Origin: Coriaria nepalensis
Taxonomy: Eukaryota > Streptophyta > Magnoliopsida > Cucurbitales > Coriariaceae
DNA length: 64,000 nt
NCBI GenBank assembly: GCA_027186245.1
Contig: CP114496.1
Location: 8,334,001 to 8,398,000, forward strand
Direction of reading: 5' to 3'
Both the position numbers and the translations under genes were made by a program. Shown piece after piece: positions 53,624-64,000 of this stretch. Positions within the stretch are counted from its first letter, which is position 1. Each line of letters opens with the position of its first letter. Below the pieces are notes generated by a model. That model saw only the letters and a list, made by a program, of their open reading frames with translations, did not search any database and was not told the DNA's origin.

Positions 53624-54780
53624 GGAATGAATGAGATCATTAAGACAACATGACTTAAATTACAAGGCAGAGATCGATGCAATCTGCTGATACTAGTATG
53701 AAGAAAGTTTGAGGTTAGCATGTAATAAGCGACTACGTACGTATGTTTGCTTAATCATGTAATGCCCAAACATAAATGAGATTAATGGAGAGCATGTTAG
53801 TGCTCTTATGAGGTTTCTGATCATGTTATGCTTGAATGAAAACATGATATATATATATATATATATATATATGTATTTTGCCATGCATAAGCATGTATAT
53901 ATAACAAACTATAATGTAATGATTTGTGATGGATACTATTCTTTATCCAACAAAATCAATCTCATGTACATGTCAATCAACAAGATCAAGCAAATCAAAT
54001 AGGATAATAATAAAAAATTATTCCTTTATAGAGATAATGACAACACCAAAAAGAGGCTACTTCAGATTTCCAAATGAATCTCTTGACGTTAAATCATACA
54101 TTTATACAATAACAGAGTTTGGAATCCGCACTCAAAATTTTGATCTTCCAAACTAGTTTCTGTACATATGTCAAGTATGCGGTGTTGTGTTGACAATGAT
54201 AAGACTAGTTTGAGGGGATACTATTGCCTTTCCTAATGGGCCGATTCAGTTAATGCATTTATTTCCCCATGTGGGTCTTTTTCTCTCAGTCCATTTCTGC
54301 GAGGTTATAGGCTGTGGCGAACTGGGATACCGAAGCCTTTTTTCTTTGGGCTAATAATACTAAAGCCCGTTGGACAAATACAAAAGGAGAAGCTTTCGAA
54401 TAATAATTACTTTTGGGGTAAAAAGTAAATCCTATTAGATTTTCTTGATTTTTTAACCCATAAATTTGGAGTTGGGATTAGTAATTATGAAATAATATGC
54501 TTATTTTTTTTTTTTATAGAAATTCGACCATTCATTTTTTAATTAAAAAATTAAAAATATATTTAAAAATATTAATTAAATCATTTTTAATAATCGGTTA
54601 ACTTTTAGTTAATAATTAATGTGAAATATTTTTTATATACGAATAAAAAATAAAATAATTATCTCAATTCATAAATTTAACCCCAAAAAAGGTTTTAAAA
54701 AAAAATCAAAATCAAAATCGGTACTAGATCCTATGAACGGAGTTTTGTACGTTTTCGTACCGGAAATAAACTCCGACGTC
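53624..54780. other. Spacer between the AHP and ELF7 genes
   Basis: AHP 3' flank with a (TA)n tract at 53847-53872, then AT-rich spacer. A pyrimidine-rich CTCTCT stretch near 54795-54815 belongs to the next promoter. Confidence 0.5.
53847..53872. repeat. (TA)n microsatellite
   Basis: Alternating TA about 26 bp long downstream of the AHP gene. Confidence 0.95.
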
Positions 54781-55224
54781 AAAAACAGTTCGCGCTCTCT
54801 CACTCTCTCTCTCCCTACTCAACAAGCTTAGTCGATCACATTCTATGTCTCTCTCGCCCTGTAGCTAGAGATCGGATAATTCTTCTCTCTCGCGATTTGA
54901 TTTGGTGCAAGAATTCACCTTCACTGAGCTTTTTCTGTCCTGCATTTTTAGGGTTTTAGCTCTCTCTATTTCGACGAAGTTAGAGCTTGCTTCTACTCTT
55001 TTCCGATTCTTGCTCTTCGTCGCTCGGCTCTGTTTCAGGGTTTTAGTTGCTTCGACTTTCAATTTTGCTGCTTGATTATCAATCATGAGAAACGGGATAC
55101 TGCACACAATTGAGTTCTTGCTCTGCTAGGTTTTTTTTTTTTTTTCCCTTTTTCCTTTTTCCCGCAGGTTTCTCTCTCCTTTGGTTTTCTTCTCCGATCG
55201 AGAAGTATATAGGAGGAATCGAGC

Positions 55225-58200
55225 ATGGCTTCATATAGACCATTCCCTCCACAACCGAGTCAAAAGCCCCTTCCTCCCCCGCAAGGAGGAGCACCACCAC
55301 CACCACCTCCGCCACAACAGAGAGGAAGTCAGTATAATCAGAATTGGGGCGGTGGTTATGACGGTAGTAGTCAGTATAATCAGTATGGCTCATCCAGAAG
55401 CCAACAAGCTGCTGCTTCTGCTCCTCCTCCTCCACCACCTGCTCACCAGCAGTATCCTTATCAACCTCCGCCTCCGCCCTCATCATCTGCTCCCCCGTCA
55501 GTTCCTCCACAGACTCCAATGTATTACTCCTCTTCGCAGTATCCTCAGTATTCTCAAAGTCACCAGTCAATTCAACCACTACCACCTCCTCCTCCTCTGC
55601 CTTCCTCTCCGCCTCCAAGTTCTTCAATCCCACCTCCTCCTCCACCAGGTTCACCGCCTCCATCTGCACCTCCTCAAAGTAAGGAGAATTTTCCAGACAG
55701 GGGGGGGAACGAGCGGAATAAAGGGGTGTACAAGGATGTGGGTGCATCTGGGAGGCGTGAGTCTGAGCATTCAAATCAGGGGAAGCAGCAGAAAGGACCT
55801 GGGTTGCCAGTGCCTGTCAAGAAGGCCAATGGGCCTTCAGGGAGGGTGGAGACAGAAGAAGAGAGAAGGATAAGGAAGAAAAGAGAGTTTGAGAAGCAAA
55901 GGCAAGAAGAGAAACATAGACAACAGTTGAAAGAATCCCAGAACACAGTGCTGCAAAAAACTCAGATGTTATCTTCTGGGAAGGGGCATGGATCGTTAGC
56001 GGGATCAAGAATGGGGGATACGCGAGCAGCTCCTTTTCTGAGTGGCGAGAGGATTGAGAATAGGTTGAAGAAGCCAACGACGTTTTTGTGCAAGTTGAAG
56101 TGAGTATGTTGATATGGACTCACATCCCTATCTAGTAGTGCCATAAATAAATAATTTTGCTTGGCTAAAACTGCTATTGTCGTTTTGATATTCTCCACAT
56201 AGCCAAGTCAAAATTCATGTGCAAACTGCTATTATCATGAACGAACTTCTGTGTAATGTTCAGTAAGATGATTTAATTGTCATATGATTTCATTCAAATA
56301 ATGTAGTGTCTTCTCCTTATATGGCAGATTATTTAGGTTATTTCAAATTCTAACATTCTTTGAACTTGTTTGTTTAAGATTCCGGAATGAGCTACCAGAT
56401 GCAAGTGCACAACCAAAGCTCATGTCTCTGAGGAAGGAGAAAGAACAGTATGTGACCACATTTGCTTTCTCATGTTATATAGCTAATGTAACTGCTTAAA
56501 TATTATGTTGGGCATTTTTTGAACGTTTTGTAGCTATACAAAATACACAATTACTTCGCTGGAGAAAATGTACAAGCCCCAACTCTACGTTGAGCCGGAT
56601 CTTGGGATACCTCTTGACTTGCTCGACCTTAGTGTTTACAAGTATCATTTCCTTACACCTATATATCTTAAAGAACTCAGAAGTTTGTTAAGCACCATCA
56701 CAACTCGGGATTTATATTAATTCTTTGTGTGATCTAGTCCTCCTAGTGTTCGACCACCCCTTGCTCCTGAAGATGAAGACTTAATACGCGATGATGTATC
56801 GCTGACCCCCATTAAAAAGGATGGTATAAGGATCAAAGAACGACCAACTGATGAAGGAGTGGCTTGGCTAGTTAAAACACAGTATATTTCTCCTCTAAGC
56901 ATTGAATCGACAAAACAGGTACCAGATAGATGTGATCATTTTAGTTGAAGATTGTGATTCAAAAGCATTGGAGTAAGCTAGATCAACTAATATGATTTGT
57001 ATTTGCAGTCTTTAACTGAAAAACAGGCCAAAGAACTGCGTGAAATAAAGGGAGGGCATAATGTTTTGGAGAACCTTAACAATAGGTCTGTTCTTTTCCC
57101 ACAACCCCATGAATGGAATCTTAATCTGAATTTGTTAGCACCGGACTGTAGTCCATGTACTTTTAGTCACGTTAGCAATGTTTCAGGGGAAGACAAATCA
57201 AAGAAATTGAGGCATCATTTGAGGCATGCAAGTCACGTCCAGTTCACACGACCAATAAAAGCTTATATCCTGTTGAGATTTTGCCACTGCTACCTGATTT
57301 TGAGAGGTACGAGAGGGTCCAACCCACTTCTCTTAATCTGTAAAAGTAATCTAAATATGTAACTTCTTATGGACCACAACTTCCAGCGAATGGAATAAGT
57401 TGATCACATGAGGTATCATATGAGATTTCCATTGGAATTTTATTTTAAAGCTCATTGCTCATGCTGAGAATTTATAATTTTCAAATGCAATATGACCATT
57501 TAGTATTTGTTTATTCAGATAGTAGCCTACATCTTTAGTTTTATGTACTCGAATAGCGATCTTATCCAACCCCTCCCACCCCCCCCTAAAAAATGAAGAT
57601 GTATACTAACATTTAACTGTCCTCCCTTGCGGTATGCCAGGTATGATGACCAGTTTGTCATTGTTGCATTTGATGGTGCTCCCACTGCTGATTCAGAGAC
57701 TTTTGGCAAGTTGGGCCAATCTATTCGCGAAGCTCATGAATCACGAGTGAGTTATTGGGTTGCCCTGCTTATACTAGCACAAGATATCATACAGTGTTAA
57801 GCACATGGTTGTGGTCATAAATTAATACAAACTTATATTAAGGCCTTTGAGTGATTCATAAATTTGGCCTGTGTACAATACCTATTCCTTGACATAGGTT
57901 AGTGTAGATATAGCTCTTGTGTAACCTTGTATCATTTTGTTTGTGGTACACTGGCTGAACCAAGTTACCCAGCTCTTCCTCGTGGGTTGAAGAAACATGC
58001 ATTCTGTATTGCCTTGGTTACGAAGACTTGCTTTCTCTGATTAATAAATAAGTGAACAGGATAGGCAAAGCTCAAATTGTTTCCGTCACCTTCCCCTTAG
58101 ACATAAACATTTTAATACTAGTGCTTAGCTTGACTGCCTTCGTATATACCCGCAGAGCTGTTATGTGGGAATGAAATTTTTGTTTTTCAAGTCATGCTGC

Positions 58201-59437
58201 ATTTATCTTAATGTCAACACTAGGACTAGACTCTTTGATGTTTGTATGAAATTCTTATACACACAGGGGAGTGTCAATCGAATTAGTCATGTACTCCTTG
58301 TCATAAATACTGCTACTACAGCTTCTAAGGCCAGAGTCTCTGAAATTTAATCAAGGAAAAAGCTTTCTTTATGAGCAATTGTATGCTATAACTGAAAAAA
58401 CTGCTTTCCTTAGGAGCAATTGTATGTCATAACTAAAACAACAGTAGTATTTTGATGATTCTCTATTTAAGCATTATGCTCATGTAGTCTGTCTTTTTTA
58501 TCCATTACAGGCCATTATGAAAAGTTATATGGCGACAGGCTCAGACCCATCTGAACCAGATAAATTTCTGGCATATATGGTTCCCTCTCCAAATGAGGTC
58601 AATGCCTTATTTAACTGTTTTAAAAACTTATATTGAATATGTTCGAATCAATTCCTTGGTCCCATATGTAAAACTTCCACTATATCTGTTTCCTTTTCCC
58701 CCTCAATGTTTCAACTGCAGCTGTCAAAGGATATGTATGATGACCGTGAAGATGTCTCATTTACCTGGGTTCGAGAATACAATTGGGATGTACGTTTTCA
58801 AACATTCTCAAAACTCGATAAAATATTGCCTGGCCAGAATTTAAAATGTGCTGTTAAAAAATGTATAATAACAATTTTGTAAATGACATTTCAACAGGTA
58901 CGGGGTGGTGACGCAGATGATCCCGCAACATATTTTGTTTCATTTGATGATACAGAAGCACGCTATGCGGTATTTCCTTAAAACTCTAATTTTTCTCTCA
59001 TGCTATGCTGTTTCTGCCCCTACATGATCTTTCTTATTTGGTTCGGCTCTTTACCCATTCTTTAAAACGCAGCCACTTCCTACAAAGCTTATGTTAAGAA
59101 AAAAGAGATCCAAAGAAGGAAGATCAAACGACGAGATTGAACATTTTCCTACTCCTTTCAAAGTGACTGTAAGGCGGAGAGCAACTGTTGCTGCAATAGA
59201 ACACAAGGATCCAGGGGTATGATCATGGAAGCAATTCATAGATGTACTTTACCAATTTAATTCATTTTCTTTAATTTCATATTTTGTTGCCTTCAGGTTT
59301 ATCATAATTCGAATGGAAGTTATCTAAACTCAAAGAGAAGGTTGGACCTTGAAGACTGTCTTGAAAGGCCACGTAAACTTTCACGGCATGAAGATCTCGA
59401 TCAAGATAGTGGAGGAGAAGATGATATGTCTGATTAA
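55225..59437 (+). CDS. ELF7: PAF1 complex subunit, ELF7 (EARLY FLOWERING 7) homologue
   Basis: Core subunit of the PAF1 complex, which travels with RNA polymerase II in the nucleus and supports histone modification. In Arabidopsis the homologue keeps the flowering repressor FLC active. Twelve coding exons: 55225-56099, 56379-56447, 56534-56641, 56738-56918, 57009-57085, 57187-57306, 57641-57746, 58511-58597, 58721-58789, 58898-58969, 59073-59216, 59297-59437. They join in phase to 682 residues. The large first exon gives a Pro/Gln/Ser/Tyr-rich head (about 1-160, many PPPPPP runs) and a charged Lys/Glu segment (about 212-240). The PAF1 domain begins near TTFLCKLKFRNELPD (about 285) with EPDLGIPLDLLDLSVYNPP and ASFEACKSRP. 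The acidic tail ends GGEDDMSD. One junction (exon 2/3) gives His where relatives often have Gln. The family head length varies widely. Confidence 0.95.
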
Positions 59438-60104
59438 TTTACATTTATTTCATGTATTGAGAAGCCAGATAGAACACGGAAACTAGCTCGAAAACCAAGG
59501 GGGCGTCAATCAACAATGTAAAGCTGAAGAGGGTTTCCAACTTTCAGATTGGTTCTCTTTTATGCAATTGCCTGAGTATGGGGGAGTCTTTGGTACTAAG
59601 GTACTCTGTCTAAGGACTAATGTACCTTACACTATTTGCATGTGCCTTTGAACCTCTATAACCTCTGTTTAATGTATTATGAGATGGAAAGAGCTGGATT
59701 TAGTTTATATAGGTTAGTTCCTCCCCCCCTCCTTTTGGTTTCATAAGGGGAAAAATGAAAAAAAGATGTAAAAAGAAACGATAGGCATAATAGCAATTTT
59801 CATTGTTTCTAGTATGATTGATTCATTTTTGTCCTCCTTTTTCCTGTTAATGATAGTTAAATTGATGGGTTTTCTCTTCTACTTTTTCCCCCATAATTTT
59901 CTGTAGATTGTGGAATAGTACCTATTTTTTTCCTAAACGGGTAGGTTTTACTCGCTAGGGCACTGCATATTAAACATTTGAAGACTTTCAAGTCCAGATC
60001 TTTTCTCCGATAATGAAATGAAGAAGTTGCATAACATAAAAAGTATGTGCCAGTTATGTAATAAAACACAACAAAGGAGCAATGATAATCTCAAACCCTC
60101 CATT
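59438..60104. other. Convergent 3' flanks of ELF7 and the minus-strand gene
   Basis: Spacer between two genes that face each other tail to tail. It probably holds both 3' UTRs. No separate gene is supported. Confidence 0.55.
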
Positions 60105-62201
60105 TTAAGAAACCTCATCCAGCAAGTCCATAAAATCGTTCCGATCATTGTCCTCAGGTATAACCTTGTTGAACCGAAATGGGTTCATAGTTGCTTCTTC
60201 AAATTTAGTCCACAATTCCTTCTTTAGAGTATTCTCACCTGGACGTTTTCCTGTCCGCATCACACTATGTTTTTCCTTCCGCATAGGAGTACTTTCTACA
60301 ACCGGCAAACTAGAGTAAACAGTTTCTGAGAAAATGAATTTTCCGGTTAGTATATCAAACTACTTAAACAGAGCTACATACTTTGACCATATGTAAATAC
60401 ACACACACACGCACAAAGATCACATAGAAAGATACCTTGGAAAATTGAAGAATTCTCGGTTTGATGACCATCTTTACTGCAGTTTTCACTTGATATGGAT
60501 GGATTTATTTGTTGATTGGGGATGATAGAGGTAGCAGTCTTTGACGGGTGGGTCATGCTATCAATGTTGTCTAGTGATTTCTCATCAGAAAGCTCGAGTA
60601 GAACACAGGTTTTGGGAGGTGACATAGCCCAGTCTGGTGATTCTTCAACCTCTTTTCTTCTCATTAATGCTGTTTGTATCCCTAAAAGTTCTGGAAATTT
60701 CAAAGCCAAATGCTCAGAAGTGCCGCTTTCATCAGGTTCAGAGATTTCTGTATCTCTGCAGAGCTTGAGTCCAACAGGATATGGAGTACACTTTCTAAAC
60801 CTGTAATAGCCTTTATGAGAGGGCTCTGAAACGGGTTCTAACAACACACAAGATTTTGGGGGTAACATTTTTAAACAAGGAGTCATAACAACCATGGAGG
60901 AATCTTTCCTTGTAGGGGAAGCAACTGAACTATCTTCAAGTTTGCTAGGATTAGGCTTTTCTCCTAAATCTTCAAACTTATCATCTTCGGCATCTTGAAA
61001 TGTTCTAATAAGAAACGATGGCTTATCATTGTTATTGCAAGTCATCTCTTCAAGTACTGGTTTATGAGGAGCTGGGGGTTTGGATGATGGTGCTTTTGAC
61101 ATAGGAAGAGGAGTGAGTAGAAACAATTGTCTCCCTCTCTCTACAATGCTGTCGGCCCGCCAAGACACAAGGGGAGAAGGAGAGATCAATGATTCTAGCT
61201 TGGTTTGTTCCGGACTTTCATCAAAACTGTTTTTCAATTCAGTAGGATCAGAAGTTTCTTTACTTACTGAAGGCCCCCCATGCTGATTCTCTGCTTCTAG
61301 TATGTTTTGAAACCTCCGTACCCATGGCTGTTTTTATGACATGAGATTATGCATGTTAGTCATGTAAAGTGATGCATGGATGGGACAAATTGTTGACAAA
61401 AAATTCCTAGGGAAAGTGACCTTTAGAGTGAAAAGCGTTTCGGACAAGGCGTGACTGAATGATCCAATCTCTTTTCTTCCATTTCCGCCTCTTTCCTTCA
61501 ATTTAAATGCTTGTACAACAAGTTCATCAATCTGTCATTAAATACGTAGATCGGTGAAAGAAATTTTTGTAATGTCCACCATGTAATCAGCCTAATGAGG
61601 ATCTCTAGTAGAAAATATCAAAATGGAGAAAACACAGAGACGCCGATTCACAAAAATCATTTCAAGGTCGCTTTTTCCACCATTTTATGAACCAGAATAG
61701 ATTTCCTCTAGCATTTCTTAATCGCTAAATTTAACACCAAACAATCTCTTACTTTCCCTCCTCTTCGACATAATGCCTTGGTTTCATCTTGTCTAGTATC
61801 CTTGTTCCCCCCTCTCATCAACCAAACAACCCGAAGAGGTACTTATCCCAAATTCAAATAGCAATAACAGGATAAATCATCACAAGAAGACGATAAACCA
61901 CTATATTTTCTCGATTTAAGCATCATGAAGTCGGAAATGGACTTAAGCAAGACAAACTATACACAGATTGCGGAGAGAAGTAGAAAATAATCGAGAATAC
62001 AGCTCGACAAAGAAAAATTACTTGTTGAATGAGGGCAGAAAGGTCGGACTGGACTCCAAGTAGAGAATCGAGCGCATCATCCTGTTCTTGAACCCTAGGC
62101 GTTCCTTCCTTCTCAATAGTCTTCAATTTCAAACGTGTTCTTCCGCCATTGTTGTTCGTCACGTCTCTCAGCACCTTCCTCACTGAATTCTTCGTCTTCA
62201 T
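60105..62201 (-). CDS. Uncharacterised plant protein with two PPK[ST]CVLLE motifs
   Basis: I do not recognise this gene. Four coding exons read on the minus strand: 62201-62022, 61531-61421, 61327-60436, 60325-60105. They join in phase with consensus splice sites to 467 residues. The N-terminus is basic (MKTKNSVRKVLRDVTNN), then comes a helical region (residues about 40-115: LDSLLGVQSDLSALIQQIDELVVQAF, PWVRRFQNIL) with coiled-coil character. A long polar middle follows, rich in Ser, Pro and Glu, with a duplicated motif: PPKSCVLLEP at 253-262 and PPKTCVLLEL at 334-343. The C-terminus (NTLKKELWTKFEEA, then a short acidic end with DRNDFMDLLDEVS) is again helical. There is no signal peptide or membrane segment, so a nuclear or cytosolic scaffold is plausible. 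The clean splicing pattern argues that it is real. Confidence 0.82.
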
Positions 62202-64000
62202 CTCTCCCTCTCTCTCTCTCTATAACGCGCTCTCTTTTTTGAATCTGCTCTGCAAGGCGGGCAGCCAGCAGGGCCTGGAAGTAGGTAGCCATCAGCCCAT
62301 TATCTTCTCCCATGTAATTTAGAAAAAAGCAGAACAAAAATTGTATAGGTATGTATACTTTACGGTAATATAACAAACTTAGTCCAAATCTAAAGACATC
62401 ATTTTAATATACTATATTATCGATTATATCGGGATATATATTCAAGGTGAGCAGGTGAGCAACTGACCAAAATCGATACTTTTCGATTAGTTTATTTAAT
62501 TATATTCATGTTTAAGTCGGTATTTCAGTTAAATCGATTGTCAGTATTTTGGTCAGTTTTGATGTATCAAAATACCAATTTTTAATATTATTTTAATTAT
62601 AATATTAAGGTAAAATAATATTTTTAGTAGTTATAATGTTGAATTTTTTTCAAATATAATATTAAATTAAGGTAAATCTATTAAATAAATTATTAAATAA
62701 TGTAAATATTACATATATCATAATATTACTATATACTCATCAATTACATACATCATGATATAACTAAGTAGAAATAAAATAATTTAAAAAATTTAGTGTG
62801 AAAAACTAAAAAATCAACCGGTTTCGACCGAAACCGACCAGTTCAGTTTCAATCAACTTTTATGGTTAAATCGGTGAAAATCAAAATTGATAGTGGTTTC
62901 GGTTTGGTTTTACCGTAAACCAAAATTTTGCTCCACCCTAATATACACTATATTTTGAGCTTTCACTTGGATTCCCCAAAAAATTAAAAATTTTGAATTG
63001 TAATGTAATTAATTAAATTTTGTAATATATTTCGTTTGCCACATTTTTCAATATTTTTTTTTCCTTTTTGTAAATATCCCAAGGGAGAGATACTCTAAAT
63101 ATTATTGTAGATATTTATATAATACAGAACTTAATCCCACAACTCGAATTTAAGATCTATTCTATCTTAAAAGATATGATTATCATTCTACCAATAAGAC
63201 TGTCATATATTTTTCACTTATTTATTAATTTAGTTTCGTAATATATTTTCCTAATATATAAAGAAAACTCGGCTTCTTTAAAAATTTTAGTTTGAAGGAT
63301 ATAATTTTGTCAAAAAGGATTACTTTTCTTTTACTTAATTCAATCTTGACTCGAAGCCTTGAACCAAAAACCAAGAGTATCTCATAACCATGAAAATCTA
63401 ACATCATTTATTTAAGGAAACAAAGAGGATGTTTCCTCTACACAAAATGCCTTTGGTCATAAATAGAGACATGGTATGTAAGTTATAAGACAACCCCACC
63501 ATGCACTCTTAAAGCAAAAAATGTAATAAACAAGACAGAAGAGCAGAAGCTTGTAATTGGTGGTTGCCATCAACGTCTTACTTTTAAGCCAAACACTCTC
63601 CATCCATAATCGCATGCTTCTTATAATTATCACTCACACACATTATATATAGTTAAAGAACAAATGCAAAGTACAAAGAATCATGTGCAATTTTGTTTGA
63701 TTAAGTTTTTTTAGCTTTTGGTTACGTGTCAAATCTTAGGGATGGGACCATATCATCAACCAAATGTTAAGTTGGAAATTGATTCCAAATTTACTTTTTA
63801 ATAATATCAAAAAAGGTTTTTAGCATATGATCGATCGGATAATGCACATACATTGTGTAATGATGTAAATAACGAACAAATCATGAAGATTAAAGGCTAT
63901 ATATATATACCTACTAAACTTGTATATATGTCTATAAACATATTTGATTAACTAAATCGATTCCTAAATCCTAATTACCTCACCTCTCGTCTGTCATGCA
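62202..64000. other. AT-rich upstream region at the window end
   Basis: It begins with the CT-rich leader of the minus-strand gene (about 62203-62222). After the repeat at 62441-62942 the remainder is AT-rich without coding signals. A gene could start beyond the window edge. Confidence 0.5.
62441..62942. mobile_element. Possible old hAT-like non-autonomous repeat
   Basis: The left end AAGGTGAGCA resembles the reverse of the right end TGCTCCACCCT. The inside is full of complementary CCGGTTTCGACCGAAACCGACC and TCGGTTTGGTTTTACCG-like words. Plant hAT-type repeats often start (T)AGGGGTGAGCA and contain such CGGTTT text. Flanking ATATATAT and ATATACAC could be an 8-bp target repeat with two changes, but the region is AT-rich anyway. 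Confidence 0.4.

Noticed and set aside
55079..55774. Long minus-strand frame opposite ELF7 exon 1
   Set aside because: Shadow of the proline-rich coding strand. Glu/Val-rich low complexity results from CCT and CCA codons read in reverse.

Overview
This window is plant nuclear DNA, most likely from a eudicot. It is AT-rich, its genes carry many short introns with GT-AG borders, and the recognisable proteins are plant families: a MUT9-like casein kinase, a full-size PDR/ABCG transporter, a plastid-type NADP-malic enzyme, a histidine phosphotransfer protein, a PAF1 homologue and a DUF761 protein. Repeats are plant copia, TRIM, LINE and MITE elements. I cannot name the species.

Layout. 1-9480 holds three related copies of a small DUF761 (ACRE146-like) gene. 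Only the third, at 8885-9478, is intact. The first has a 4-bp frameshift and is cut off by a decayed copia element, and its upstream arm carries a foldback MITE that the paralogous arm lacks. The second is a short stub. 9480-14800 is gene-poor and holds a 5'-truncated LINE-like insertion. 15238-19544 is a 16-exon MUT9-like kinase. 20093-21227 (minus) is an F-box pseudogene. 21250-25550 is gene-poor but contains a small TRIM retrotransposon at 23123-23482. 25879-33517 is an intact 20-exon PDR transporter. 35460-40771 is a wrecked tandem paralogue of it, missing exons, with both ATP sites damaged and several insertions. 43112-48005 is a 20-exon chloroplast-type NADP-malic enzyme. 52338-53623 is a 6-exon AHP. 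55225-59437 is a 12-exon ELF7/PAF1 homologue, convergent with a 4-exon uncharacterised gene on the minus strand (62201-60105). The end of the window is AT-rich with a possible old hAT-like element.

How the genes relate. These are independent plant genes, not an operon or cluster. The themes are local tandem duplication followed by decay of all but one copy (DUF761 and PDR arrays), and repeated insertion of small transposons into the decaying copies. The exon models were assembled by hand from splice sites with continuous reading phase. All six intact multi-exon or single-exon models stay open to the stop codon.

I saw no clearly new multi-gene system. The items most worth a second look are the uncharacterised minus-strand gene with a duplicated PPK[ST]CVLLE motif, the dispersed repeat shared by 4465-5075 and 38145-38735, the TRIM, and the foldback element with a paralogous empty site.
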